Shown one piece after another: positions 15,308-24,115 of a DNA stretch of 64,000 nt (the first letter of the stretch is position 1; the number at the start of each line of letters is the position of its first letter). The translations under genes and the position numbers were made by a program. Origin of the DNA: Candidatus Leptofilum proximum (GTDB lineage Bacteria > Chloroflexota > Anaerolineae > Promineifilales > Promineifilaceae); assembly GCA_016710325.1 (NCBI GenBank), contig JADJXK010000002.1, positions 2,666,001 through 2,730,000 of the forward strand, given 5' to 3'. The notes under the pieces are model-generated. The model worked only from the letters and a program-made list of their open reading frames with translations. It was not told the DNA's origin and did not search any database.

Positions 15308-17290
15308 TCACGCTATTAGAAGTTCCTCAAGAGACTCACAGTGGTATGTTGGTTCGGGAAATTTCACATTTCTGTTGTTTCCTACACCCACTGCTCGCAT
15401 TTTTGTTTGAGATAATATGGCATCCGTATTGCTTGGCGAGTCCTCAATCACAAGGCAACGTGCAGGAGGTATTCCAAGTTTATGAGATGCTAAAAGGAAT
15501 CCTTGAGGAGAGGGTTTACTTTCATCCACATCGTCATCAGTTATGATTACGGAGAAATAGTCCCTCAAGCTCAGATAGTACAACACGGATTCAACTTCTT
15601 GTCTGTTTGACGCCGTTACGAGAGCGAGTTTATATCCCCGTCTCAGTAGCTCTTCTAGTAATCTTCTAACCCCAGGAAAAGAGTGAACAGGCGAGGATGT
15701 TACCGCATCCAAATAGGCATTATGCTTCTTCTCAACAAGGGAAGGAATTTCTTCACTTATGCCAAATTTCTTTTTAATTTTATTAAAGCCATCGGCATCA
15801 CTTCGACCTCTACATAGCTCATCATATTTATCGGGGGTAAACTCAACCTCTAAGTCATTCAAGACTTTGGCAAATGCGTGATAGTGCAATTCTTCGTCAT
15901 CCACAATTACACCGTTAAAATCAAACAACACAGCTTGTATCTCATCGAATATCTGGTACTTGAGAAAAATCGGCTTTGCGAACAATCCTAGCAAGCTGGT
16001 TTCCGAACTAAAAACGCTCTCACAATACTTTAGATCAATCTTGCCCAGAATATTGGGAAATATCCCAAGTTCATTGACGTGAACGTATATCTTTGAGGCA
16101 TCCGTGTAGAAAAGTAATACTGGAGATAAAGCTGGTAGGTGCTTCGTCAAACCCAAAATATAAGGTAGAGTTCTCAGAAGGTTGCTTCGTAACGGAACAT
16201 GAGTTTCACTATCTTCACCCCTGTTAAAATCCCTCACTTTATAACTTTCAGCCACAACTATTATTCTTGCCGGGGTTTCCCCTTCGCCTCCTTGCGCTTG
16301 GGAGAAAGCCTCCATCTCTTGAACAAACTGGGCACTTTCTGACGGTACTCCTCTAACGGTGGACGGGATCAAAGTGTTACCATCGGTATCTATCCTCTCG
16401 CAACCAATGAACCCATGTAACCTCCGCTTACGAAGTAGTGGAAGTCTGTTTTCAGATAAATCAGTAATCTGAGTTACCGATGGGTCGAACAAGAGCCGAA
16501 TTTGATCAAATTTAATAGTGAAGAACGGTATCCCTGCCCTTTTTAATTTCCGGCTGACAATCTTGTGTTCACCTAAACTCTGCTCATGATACTGTAAATC
16601 CTCCACAATCACTACTGGGAAAGGGCCAACCTCCTTATCCTTGTACCCGGCAATAATAGAGCTGACCACATTGGTGCTGTGCCCATAAATCACTACGTAA
16701 TCGGTGTAGCCACCCTTATTGAACGCACTCATATAAAGTTTGGTTTGCCTGATGATCCTGGGCAGTGCCATGCGCTTGTAAGCCAACATAAATTCAAGGT
16801 AGTAGATTATCTGCTTCGCAACCGAAAGGGGAGTTTGATATTCTTCGGCCCGTTCAACTATTCTTTCACAGTCTATCAGAACGATTTGCATAGGTTGGCG
16901 TCTTAATTGGACTATTTGGCGCAGTGGAGGCAAAACATACTGTTTAACGCTACTTGGGTCAGGTTCCTTATCTTCTTGTTGTTCCAATCGCAATACTAAA
17001 CGTTTGGCAATTTCTATTAGCAATTCAAAACTTTGAGAAGCTGAATCGTTCCGAAGAAATCTTATATAGCTTATTCGCTCGAAAATGTCTTGATAAGTTC
17101 TGATGATCACTACTATCGAAATAATGGCTGAAACGGTTAGCACTGCACCCGCAATGTAGATTGGTGGGATGTTCAAAGTTAAGAATCGGTTTAGCCAATC
17201 AGTTACGATGTATATCAAATACGCCGCCAGTAAGTTGGCGAGTATAGATAGTACCAGTGCGTTGCGAAGTTCTCGACTGTTCATTTCCAT
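15308..17290 (-). CDS. Membrane protein with ISOCOT-like domain fused to a HAD hydrolase
   Basis: This 660-residue protein has two membrane segments at about residues 12-32 and 42-62. The middle domain resembles eIF2B-type ISOCOT folds (DYVVIYGHSTNVVSSIIAG, FPVVIVEDLQYHEQ, KRAGIPFFTIKFDQI). The C-terminal 210 residues are a beta-phosphoglucomutase-like HAD domain (AVLFDFNGVIVDDEELHYHAF, LVTASNRQEVE, DESKPSPQGFLLA, CLVIEDSPSN). HAD motif I reads DFN instead of DxD, losing the usual second aspartate, so classical phosphatase activity may be altered. It is the first gene of a two-gene unit with the acetyltransferase. The domain combination suggests sugar or nucleotide phosphate chemistry at the membrane, but this is an inference. 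Confidence 0.65.
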   Translation of the reverse strand: MEMNSRELRNALVLSILANLLAAYLIYIVTDWLNRFLTLNIPPIYIAGAVLTVSAIISIVVIIRTYQDIFERISYIRFLRNDSASQSFELLIEIAKRLVLRLEQQEDKEPDPSSVKQYVLPPLRQIVQLRRQPMQIVLIDCERIVERAEEYQTPLSVAKQIIYYLEFMLAYKRMALPRIIRQTKLYMSAFNKGGYTDYVVIYGHSTNVVSSIIAGYKDKEVGPFPVVIVEDLQYHEQSLGEHKIVSRKLKRAGIPFFTIKFDQIRLLFDPSVTQITDLSENRLPLLRKRRLHGFIGCERIDTDGNTLIPSTVRGVPSESAQFVQEMEAFSQAQGGEGETPARIIVVAESYKVRDFNRGEDSETHVPLRSNLLRTLPYILGLTKHLPALSPVLLFYTDASKIYVHVNELGIFPNILGKIDLKYCESVFSSETSLLGLFAKPIFLKYQIFDEIQAVLFDFNGVIVDDEELHYHAFAKVLNDLEVEFTPDKYDELCRGRSDADGFNKIKKKFGISEEIPSLVEKKHNAYLDAVTSSPVHSFPGVRRLLEELLRRGYKLALVTASNRQEVESVLYYLSLRDYFSVIITDDDVDESKPSPQGFLLASHKLGIPPARCLVIEDSPSNTDAILSQTKMRAVGVGNNRNVKFPEPTYHCESLEELLIA

Positions 17291-17763
17291 ATCGCAATTC
17301 TCTCATACAAGGAGTTAAGTTTAGTGAGGATTATACTACAATGGTGAACAGGTGAAAGATGGGCAAGCCCACCTTGCCGAGCAATGCGGGGTATATTAGC
17401 ACACTTCAAGAACTATAGAGGAGCAGCAACAATCAAAAATGATGTACCGTACCAATCGCTAATCTAAACGCCGTGTCTCACCAGCGGTCAAATTGTCAAA
17501 TTTAGTGGCCCGCAAGGTAATTGGCATATGCTGGCTGGATTGAGCTTCATTATCCTTGACTACCAACTGCCGGAATATGTCCTTTCGGGGTTTTGTACCA
17601 AAAGCTCCATCTAGGGATCAACGTCAACAGCCTGCAATGTCAAATAACACCCGTAAATGAATCTCCCGCTCTTAATGTGATCGAACAGATTAGCAAGGCG
17701 CAAACCAGGCAGCCTTTTCCGTATTCTCTCTGGAGGCGATTCAAATCACCATTGGCGCTAAGA

Positions 17764-17783
17764 GTTGTTCACACAAATTGCGG
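17764..17783 (+). repeat. Copy 2 of the TTCACACAAA repeat (short)
   Basis: TTCACACAAATTGCGGGAGTT matches the first 20 or so bases of the copy at 14486 with one change, then diverges. Confidence 0.5.
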
Positions 17784-17833
17784 GAGTTGAAGTATTGGGT
17801 GTTACGTGACAGATGGTTTCTCACTCCTTCATA

Positions 17834-17917
17834 GAATGATGATAGTGCTATACCAGACACGTCCTTTTGTATGAAAGTTCGTTAATGATTATTTTGGAGT
17901 AGCAACACAAAAATACT
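17834..17917 (-). repeat. Repeat B, copy 1 (inverted)
   Basis: On the minus strand it reads TTTTTGTGTTGCTACTCC, then AAAATAATCATTAACGAA, CTTTCATACAAAAGGACG and TAGCACTATCATCATTC. It is nearly identical to the copies at 21936, 32889 and 49708. Confidence 0.8.
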
Positions 17918-18104
17918 GCTTCGGATGTTGTGAAGCAGCTTAATTGGACAGAATTCAGGCGTGAGAAAAGTGGCTTTACTACAAGCTACCGTACCAAAAA
18001 TTCTACTTTTGGCTGGTTCTATTCTCGAGGATGGTTACCGATGCGCTGTATATGGCCCTTCGAGAACTCAAGCCATCTTTTGCCTGTCCCACCAATCTGC
18101 GGAA

Positions 18105-19734
18105 TGTGTCAATAGTTTTGGGACACTAAAACCGATAAATTAGTGAGCAACCTCTCGCTCACCGGGCTGGTGGACAAGTGGAAAACGCTCCGCCAGCTCC
18201 GCGTTTCCCACTTGACCACAGCCCCTACGACGATTACGCACCATCCTTCTCCAGCGGGGATTAATCCAGACGGCCGTTGGCAACTTCGGCGCAACGGGCT
18301 GCCCCTGCACAAAGCGCTCTGGATATTTCTCATAAGCGGCCGTCAACACCGCTTGTCGCTTGAGAGTCAGTTCAGCGGCCCGGCCATAATGAACTGTGGC
18401 CGGAGTCATCAAGCCCAGATTGGTATGTCGATGCTCATGGTTGTACCAGCGGAAGAACGGCCGAGCCCAGGTGCGGGCATGGTGCAAACCACCAAACCTG
18501 TCAGGATAATTCGGGCGGTATTTCATCGTTTTGAACTGCGCCTCGGAAAAGGGATTGTCATCGGAAGTGTAAGGTCGGGAATGACTCTTGCCCACCCCCA
18601 AGTCAGCCAGCAGCAGGGCCAACGTCTTGCTGGTCATGGAACTGCCCCGGTCAGCATGAAGAACCAACTGGTCTGGTTCAATGTCCTGTTTGGCGCAGCT
18701 ATCAGCCACCAACTGTCTAGCCAATGATGCCAGTTCCCGTTGAGCGATCAGGTAGCCAACCACGTAGCGGCTGAAGATGTCAAGAATGGTGTACATGTAA
18801 TAGTAGACATGGGGGGACAGGGCCGCGCAGCTTGGTGATATCCCAGGACCACACCTGGTTGGGGGCTGTGGCGAGGAGTTCCGGCTTTTTGTAGGCCGGA
18901 TGCCGCTTCTGGTTACGCCGTTCCCCCACCTCAGCATTTTCCCGCAAGATGCGGTACATCGTGCTCACTGAGCAGAGATATTCCCCTTCATCCAGCAGCG
19001 TGCCATACACTTGGCGCGGCGAACTGTCGAGGAAGCGCTCACTGTTGAGCGTGGCCCGCACCGTCTCTCGTTCCGCCGCCGGCAGCGCCCGTGGCGATGG
19101 GATCGCCGGCTTCGGCTCCTTAACCGGCTTCTCCTGCTGCTGCCGGTAATAGCTGCTGCGAGGGTAGGCCAAGGCCAGGCACGCTTCCTGGGTGCTGGTT
19201 TGTGCAGCCAATTCCGTCACTTGCTGCCTCACGCTTCGTCCCCGTCTTCTGTTCCAGGGTAATCCCCAGTATCTCGGAGAGTTTTTTTGCGCCTCGATAA
19301 TCAGTTCCGCCTTTTCTAATTGCCGAGTCAGTCGGGCATTTTCCCGCCTCAACCGACTGACCTCTTCGGCCTCAGCATTGCTTTTCGGCCCACGTTTGCG
19401 CGGTGCCAACCCCGCCAGTTGTCCTGCCTCTTGTTGCCGTCGCCAGGTTGTCAGGTGGGATGAATACAATCCTTCCCGACGCAGCAATCTGCCAATGCCC
19501 CCTGGTTGCTCCCGGCACTTTTCAGCTTCTTCCAACACCCACTGCTTGTAAACGGCCGTAAATGCTCGTCGTTTGGCTTTCTCTGTTCGTGGCAATACTT
19601 CTGGGTCGGGTCTGTTGGGGTCAACCCCGTTTTGCTTCGGTTTGTCTGCCTGTTTTTGTGTCATGATGTTCCTCTTCGCCCTCGAATTCTACACTAAATT
19701 CGAGGCTTGGAGTGTCCCACCCTATATTGACACA
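18105..19734 (-). mobile_element. IS3-like insertion sequence
   Basis: The element is about 1.63 kb with ends TGTGTCAATA...TATTGACACA and a conserved inner GGGACAC at both ends. It contains one transposase gene split by a frameshift. No convincing target-site duplication is visible. Its right end truncates the 5' end of the DUF899 gene, so it inserted after that gene was in place. Confidence 0.75.
18140..19664 (-). pseudogene. IS3-family DDE transposase, frameshifted
   Basis: ATG at 19664 (after GAGGAA) starts a single-frame transposase. It has an HTH N-terminus and a coiled-coil (RLRRENARLTRQLEKAELIIEAQ), followed by the rve integrase core. Catalytic Asp1 is in VWSWDITKLRGP, Asp2 in HADRGSS and Glu in NPFSEAQFK. 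The frame breaks at a run of six Gs (plus strand 18811-18816): the first frame ends in CLLLHVHHS, while the second continues HVYYYMYTILDIFSR to the stop at 18140. Removing one base restores one protein. The break is inside the catalytic core, not at the usual OrfA/OrfB slip site, so it is a mutation or a sequencing error rather than programmed frameshifting. Confidence 0.85.
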
Positions 19735-19784
19735 ATGGGGAAGTCGTTTCTCAAGGAGAATGGTATCAGGCGCGGCAGGAGCTT

Positions 19785-20435
19785 TTGGTAAAGGAGAAAG
19801 AATTTACCGGACTTCGCGATGAGTTGAGTCTTCAACGGCAGGCAATGCCTTGGATTAAAGTTGATAAGGAGTATCACTTTACCGGAGTAAATGGGCATGA
19901 GACACTATCTGACCTGTTTGCCGACAAGAGCCAACTCATTGTTTACCATTTTATGTATGGTCCTGATTGGGGGGAGCGCGGATGTAAAAGCTGCTCGTTT
20001 TGGGCAGATAATTTCAATGGCATAGACGTGCATCTTGCCAATAGAGATGCCACGTTACTGGCAGTCTCTCGTGCTCCCTTAGCCAAGATAGAACAATTCA
20101 AAGCTAAGATGGGCTGGAATTTCAAATGGGTATCGTCGTATGGTTCTGATTTCAACTACGATTACCACGTCTCCTTTACAGAGGAAAGCGTGGCCAACGG
20201 AACGGCCGTGTACAACTACAAATCCCATGATAATACTGGTGAATCGCCAGGGATTTCAGTATTCTACAAAGATGAAGATGGCATCATCTATCATACTTAT
20301 TCCACCTATGCTCGTGGTCTTGATATGTTAAATGGGGCTTATCATTACATGGATCTCTTGCCGAAGGGCAGGGATGAGTCTAATTTGCCTTGGTCAATGG
20401 CCTGGCTGGACTATCATGATTCGTATGCGGATTAA
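19785..20435 (+). CDS. DUF899 thioredoxin-like protein, 5' end cut by IS
   Basis: This DUF899-family protein has a thioredoxin-like fold. Motifs include LPWIKV-type start, VYHFMYGPDWGERGCKSCSFW (the family's Cys pair) and GISVFYKDEDGIIYHTYSTYARG. The open frame continues upstream to the IS end at 19734 and reads HNGEVVSQGEWYQARQELL. That is the expected family N-terminus, so only a few codons plus the start were lost to the IS. TTG at 19785 is the first possible start left. Expression therefore depends on transcription out of the IS, and function is doubtful. An SRPBCC gene follows 14 nt after its stop. Confidence 0.8.
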   Translation: MVKEKEFTGLRDELSLQRQAMPWIKVDKEYHFTGVNGHETLSDLFADKSQLIVYHFMYGPDWGERGCKSCSFWADNFNGIDVHLANRDATLLAVSRAPLAKIEQFKAKMGWNFKWVSSYGSDFNYDYHVSFTEESVANGTAVYNYKSHDNTGESPGISVFYKDEDGIIYHTYSTYARGLDMLNGAYHYMDLLPKGRDESNLPWSMAWLDYHDSYAD

Positions 20436-20449
20436 CAAGGAATCAATTC

Positions 20450-20884
20450 ATGATCTCCGTGAATATCTCAATTGATATCAATCGGCCACCGGATGAAGTA
20501 TTCGCCTTTTTGTCAGATTTTGAGAACAATCCGAAATGGCAAAATGGGATGAAGGTTTGTACCTGGACAAGCAAGCCACCGCTTCGTCTTGGCTCAACTT
20601 ACTCGCAGGAAGCTTCTTTCTTAGGCAGACCCATCTTCTCTCATTTTGAGGTTATCGCATATGAGCCGGGAAAAATGGTGAAAGCGACGAGTCCCGCAGG
20701 TACGTTTCCCATAACGTTCACTCGTTCTGTAGAACCGCATGGTACTGGTACACGAGTCAAAGCCTTAATTGAAGGAGATTCTAGTGGGGTGTTTAAGTTA
20801 GCGGAACCACTCATGGCTCCTATGGTTCGCAAATCAATTGAGGCAGATTATGCGAGATTGAAAGAATTGTTGGAACGGATGTAG
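20450..20884 (+). CDS. SRPBCC/polyketide-cyclase-like protein
   Basis: This 144-residue protein belongs to the START/SRPBCC (polyketide_cyc2-like) superfamily. It starts ISVNISIDINRPPDEVFAFLSDFENNPKWQ, followed by antiparallel strands and a C-terminal helix (RKSIEADYARLKELLE). These proteins bind hydrophobic ligands in a deep cavity; the ligand here is unknown. It begins 14 nt after the DUF899 gene and is probably in one operon with it. Confidence 0.82.
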   Translation: MISVNISIDINRPPDEVFAFLSDFENNPKWQNGMKVCTWTSKPPLRLGSTYSQEASFLGRPIFSHFEVIAYEPGKMVKATSPAGTFPITFTRSVEPHGTGTRVKALIEGDSSGVFKLAEPLMAPMVRKSIEADYARLKELLERM

Positions 20885-21032
20885 TTTATGTTCCTTGAAC
20901 ACTTTTCTCAGGCCATACAACATTGATTTTTGAAACCGATTGTTTTCATACTCATGATTACATTTAATTAATCAGATTAAACCACTGCCTCTGGCAGTGG
21001 AAAAAGTAATGGTTCCACCAGTGTATTGATTG

Positions 21033-21099
21033 TGACGAGTAGTATCTATCTACCTAGAAGGTGCGAAACTAATAGGAGATAGACAATGACTACTCGTCA
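21033..21099 (+). promoter_or_regulatory. mRNA hairpin enclosing the tnpA start
   Basis: TGACGAGTAGT (21033-21043) is the perfect complement of ACTACTCGTCA (21089-21099), extended by TCTATC/GATAGA. The stem buries the AGGAG site and touches the ATG at 21086. This matches the known translational silencing of IS200 transposases. Confidence 0.7.
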
Positions 21100-21532
21100 A
21101 TTCAAGAAGTTAGCCCACTCGTTGTATGAGTGCAAGTATCACATCGTATTCTGTCCAAAGTATCGGTATAAAATCCTGCAGAAGGAAGTGGCAACGTATC
21201 TCAAAGAGCAGATCTACCAACTGTGCAGTCAAAAAGATGGCGTCGAAGTATTGGAGGTGAACATTCAAGAAGACCATATCCATCTAGTGGTGTCCCTGCC
21301 ACCCAAGTATGCGGTATCGGAATTCATGGGATTCCTGAAAGGTAAACTGGCCCTGCGAACCTTTGACCGATTTGCGCAATTGCGGAAACGGTACTGGGGA
21401 CAACACCTTTGGTCACGAGGGTATTGTGTCAGTACCATTGGTTTGGATGAGGAACGCATCCGCAAGTATGTAAGGTGGCAACACAAGAAAGAGAGCGACG
21501 CGGAAGCCACACAAGGTAAGTTGTTTGACTAG
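21086..21532 (+). CDS. tnpA: IS200 transposase TnpA (Y1 HUH)
   Basis: This 148-residue single-strand transposase is of usual length. The HUH motif is in QEDHIHLVV, and the catalytic tyrosine is in SRGYCVSTIG near residue 113. HIVFCPKYRYKIL at the start is the family signature. ATG at 21086 follows AGGAG but lies in a hairpin. The gene appears intact. Confidence 0.95.
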   Translation: MTTRQFKKLAHSLYECKYHIVFCPKYRYKILQKEVATYLKEQIYQLCSQKDGVEVLEVNIQEDHIHLVVSLPPKYAVSEFMGFLKGKLALRTFDRFAQLRKRYWGQHLWSRGYCVSTIGLDEERIRKYVRWQHKKESDAEATQGKLFD

Positions 21533-21651
21533 GTAAGCACCATCGCACCTTCTAGGTGCATTATTTCAAGCCACCACCTTTGGTGGTGGTAATTGACTAA
21601 GGATGCATAGAAACGGCCGTTTAATCTTTTGACGCCTCATCTTTAGATCGG

Positions 21652-21772
21652 GTGTCTAATCAGCTTCGCTCCCGCACAGGGTGCAACACTCTAAAACACA
21701 AAAAAGCCCTCGAATTACTCGAGAGCTTTTTTCTTTGCACCCTGATCGGGTTCGACAGGAGCGACGGGACAC
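21652..21772. repeat. 120-bp nested palindrome with terminator at its tip
   Basis: Three arm pairs are nested in order: GTGTC (21652)/GACAC (21768), TCGCTCC (21666)/GGAGCGA (21758) and AGGGTGCAA (21678)/TTGCACCCT (21735). The centre is an AGCCCTCGA/TCGAGAGCT hairpin with T-run at about 21705-21732. No gene is inside it. It could be a folded RNA, a small mobile element or a recombination site. Confidence 0.6.
21700..21733. terminator. Bidirectional intrinsic terminator
   Basis: A-run, AGCCCTCGA, ATTAC loop, TCGAGAGCT, then six Ts. It is the apex of the nested palindrome and lies downstream of the IS200/SRPBCC side. Confidence 0.65.
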
Positions 21773-22210
21773 ACTTTGTCAAGTGCCAATTTCGATAGAC
21801 AGGCAGGGTAACCATCCCCTAAATTAGAACCAGTCAAAAGTGAACTTTTACGGGTTGAGGATTTTTATTGCAGCCACATTGTTAGCCACAGTCATTATGG
21901 CTGAAGATTTACCTGAACTCCGTACAAAACAGCTTTTTTTTGCAGCTGCTCAAAAATAATCATTAACGAACATTCATACAAAAGGACGTGTCCTGTACAG
22001 CACTACGATTTTTTTGTAAAAAGATAAAAAACCTAACAAAAGATTTAGCTCAGGTTTGTGGTGCACTTTCGGCATTATCAAGCAAAAAAGCGATGCGATG
22101 CTTGATAACGTCAGCGTTTTTGATTGCTAAAGGATCCTAACCAAAAAAATTAACGCTGGAAATTGGAACTTGACGAGTCCTATAACTAATGAAGGCGTAT
22201 ATGCTCAATA
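21773..22210. other. Non-coding stretch with repeat B copy 2
   Basis: No gene is recognised. It contains repeat B copy 2 (21936-22012) and AT-rich sequence with several short A/T runs, and leads into the 3' end of the gene at 22211. Confidence 0.5.
21936..22012 (+). repeat. Repeat B, copy 2
   Basis: It shares the core AAAATAATCATTAACGAAC, TTCATACAAAAGGACG and CAGCACTAC with the other copies, then diverges at about 21998. Confidence 0.75.
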
Positions 22211-22750
22211 TCACGAAAGAGGCCAAAGCTTGGCCGCCCATAGAGCAGCTACAGCTACTTTATCTACTAAAGGGGCGAGTTTTTTAGCTAAGTCGGGAAT
22301 AGTACTGGCTACATCAACTGCCTTCTCCGCCACAGCCTTCGCGCCATCGAGAATACCCGTTAATAACATTGTCGCTGACTTTAAGCTCTTCTCAATGGAT
22401 TCGGCTGTATTGGAGTCTACTTCCGTCTCAGCTTTGGCTGAGGCGTCCTTAATTTCTGCTTCAGCACCCTGCGCAGCAAGAGGAGCACTAGCAGCAACTT
22501 GCGCTAATATTTCCTTTTCAGCTGTGACTTCAGCCAGTTCTGCCGTGATTTCCGCTAGCAGCTGCTTGAACTCATCGACCGTGGGTTCTTTATCGGTGGC
22601 AATTGGTTGGCCACCTAGAATAATATCACGACCAGCAATATTTTCGGCTGAAACGCTAGCACTTTTGCCAATAGCTGCGCCAGCACCAACATTTCCACCA
22701 ATATGAATTCCTCCTTTTTCCTGCTTTTTCTTTTTGGGATTCTTAGTCAT
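22211..22750 (-). CDS. Helical protein with VGxGAAxG-NIAGxDI N-terminal motif
   Basis: This 179-residue protein has unknown function. A lysine-rich start (KNPKKKKQEKGG) is followed by IHIGGNVGAGAAIG and SVSAENIAGRDIILGG, a beta-strand repeat-like motif. After that come about 130 residues of predicted helices (LLAEITAELAEVTAEKEIL, then an Ala-rich amphipathic end). ATG at 22750 follows GGAG. The same N-terminal motif occurs in the TPR membrane protein at 30937-32625, which suggests both are parts of one system. Short Gly/Asp beta motifs of this kind are seen in proteins near STAND-type conflict genes, but that link is an inference. Confidence 0.55.
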   Translation of the reverse strand: MTKNPKKKKQEKGGIHIGGNVGAGAAIGKSASVSAENIAGRDIILGGQPIATDKEPTVDEFKQLLAEITAELAEVTAEKEILAQVAASAPLAAQGAEAEIKDASAKAETEVDSNTAESIEKSLKSATMLLTGILDGAKAVAEKAVDVASTIPDLAKKLAPLVDKVAVAALWAAKLWPLS

Positions 22751-22849
22751 TTTCTATCTCCTCGTATAATATGAACATCAAAGGGGCCAGCCCTTTGACA
22801 TAAAAACAATCACTGGCAAGCTGTACAAAACACATCAGCACAAGAGGGC

Positions 22850-23069
22850 ATCTCGCTTTTTCTTTGCCGCCTCACGGCTACGTAAGCGTGTGACCCTTGT
22901 CCCGTTGGGTGCTTCTGACGCGCCTCTTGTTTCCGCCTATCACGGCTGCGCGCAGCAGACCGCAGACTGCAATCCCGATTCAGGCAGCGTTCTGAACTCG
23001 CGCGAGGTTGTTGATCTCAACGGGAGCCAGGGATTCCGCTCTTGTCATAGTTCCGACAAAGGAGGTACC
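22850..23069 (+). ncRNA. Possible IS110 left end / bridge-RNA region (relic)
   Basis: About 220 non-coding, GC-rich, hairpin-prone bases (e.g. GCCTCACGGCTACG, GGCTGCGCGCAGCAGACC) directly precede the start of an IS110-type transposase at 23070. In the IS110 group the left-end non-coding region encodes the bridge RNA. Position and length fit; the fold was not computed. Confidence 0.35.
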
Positions 23070-23117
23070 ATGTTTTCAGATACAGCTTTAATCGTCGGTG
23101 TCGATGTGCATCAATGA
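23070..23117 (+). pseudogene. IS110-type transposase, start only
   Basis: GGAGG lies 4 nt before ATG 23070. The 15 codons MFSDTALIVGVDVHQ carry the RuvC-like first Asp motif (VGVDVH) of IS110 transposases and end at TGA. A single change to CGA would continue into RNVMLVHL before the similarity is lost. Confidence 0.6.
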
Positions 23118-23325
23118 CGCAACGTGATGCTAGTGCATTTAAGAGCTCTTATTAATATTAATCAACTCTCCAGTATAGTGCAGTAGCAAAAGCATACCCA
23201 ATGAGCCATTACGTTTGCTTGGAATTACAGCTGCGATAATTTTGATATTTTCCTGTACAAAATAGCCGGGCAAAATGAAAATTAAAGGTTGCCAATGTTC
23301 TGCATGAAATAAAAGCCATCAATAC

Positions 23326-23957
23326 GACAATGTCACATTAAGGACTTGAGCCGCTTCGCAAGCGAGATTTGCGGGATCGCGTCCGATTATCAAGATGTTT
23401 AACAACTAAATAGGTAGCCTCCTCCGGTGATTGTAGCAAAGGCATGGCGGCCGTGAGCATGGCACGGACATTAGCCATCGACAATGCAGGCAACACTTCG
23501 ACTTCATAATGGGCCAGTAGTTCAGGGTCGCGTGCAAAACGGTGGGACCAGTCGAGCAACATGGTGCCGCTTTGGAATTCGTCTTGCGCAGCGACATCGG
23601 CCCGCACTTTGCCCACCAACAGGGGTCCTAACCAGGGCGAATTGCTCATGAAATGTTGCATATTCTGTGTGGGTACATCGGTTTTGCGCCCGTTATTGGC
23701 AAAATTGCGGTTCGTTTCCATACGTAGCAATCCGCTCAGGTAACTAAAGCCTTATGGGCTGGTATCTCTGGTCTTGGTTCGTGTCCATTGACCAAAATAG
23801 TCCCAGAAGGTGGCTAATCTATCGCTTAACACTTTGATTTCGTCGAGGGGCAATCCCCATCGCTTGAAAAGGGGCACCTCTTTTTTTCGCTATCAATCAT
23901 GGGCGGTTTTTATCAGAATCGCTCTCACTTGTATAATGTGACATATGTGACATTGTC
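23326..23957 (-). mobile_element. Internally deleted IS701-like element (MITE-like)
   Basis: GACAATGTCACATTA at 23326 is inverted as TATGTGACATTGTC at 23944. Between them is a transposase with its N- and C-terminal ends joined. At about 630 bp it could only move if a full-length relative supplies transposase. Confidence 0.6.
23338..23877 (-). pseudogene. IS701-like transposase, nonsense mutation and internal deletion
   Basis: From GTG 23877 the frame reads PLFKRWGLPLDEIKV, SDRLATFWDYFGQW and TRTKTRDTSP, then TAA where relatives have Tyr. It continues in frame GFSYLSGLLRMETNRNFAN and NMQHFMSNSPWLGP. After GTMLLDWS it jumps to ARDPELLAHYEVEVLPALS and a C-terminal RTRSRKSRLRSG. About 250 residues containing the DDE core are missing compared with a normal transposase of roughly 450. 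Confidence 0.75.
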
Positions 23958-24115
23958 ACGTTAAGCAAATTAAGATTCGCTATGTCCCAGAAAGCTCTAG
24001 ATAAGCAAAAGCCATCGCAGTGCTTTTAGGCGACAGAACGAGAGCAAACGGCCTTCACAGAATCGCTTGGGTGGTTTTTGTTTAATCACACATTTGATTT
24101 AACATTTGTGTCGGC

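Larger units (their letters stand above)
17291..18104. other. Non-coding stretch with two dispersed repeats
   Basis: No convincing gene is present; the short open frame at 17593-17790 has no ribosome-binding site or family. It carries a copy of the TTCACACAAA repeat (17764-17783) and an inverted copy of repeat B (17834-17917). It then runs into the left end of the IS3-like element at 18105. Confidence 0.6.
20970..21600 (+). mobile_element. IS200-type insertion sequence (IS200/IS605 family)
   Basis: It has a single tnpA flanked by subterminal hairpins. On the left CCACTGCC-TCT-GGCAGTGG is at about 20981-20999; on the right CCACCACC-TTT-GGTGGTGG is at about 21571-21589. There are no terminal inverted repeats, as expected. 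Exact ends are not determined. Confidence 0.85.

Noticed and set aside
17593..17790. 65-codon open frame
   Set aside because: No ribosome site and no similarity; it overlaps the TTCACACAAA repeat, so it is more likely non-coding.
18105..19734. Programmed frameshifting in the IS3-like transposase
   Set aside because: The shift is of the wrong kind and lies inside the DDE core, not between OrfA and OrfB.
21652..21772. A tRNA or tmRNA gene
   Set aside because: GGTTCGA occurs but no acceptor stem, anticodon arm or CCA-side pairing fits; the nested palindrome explains the structure better.
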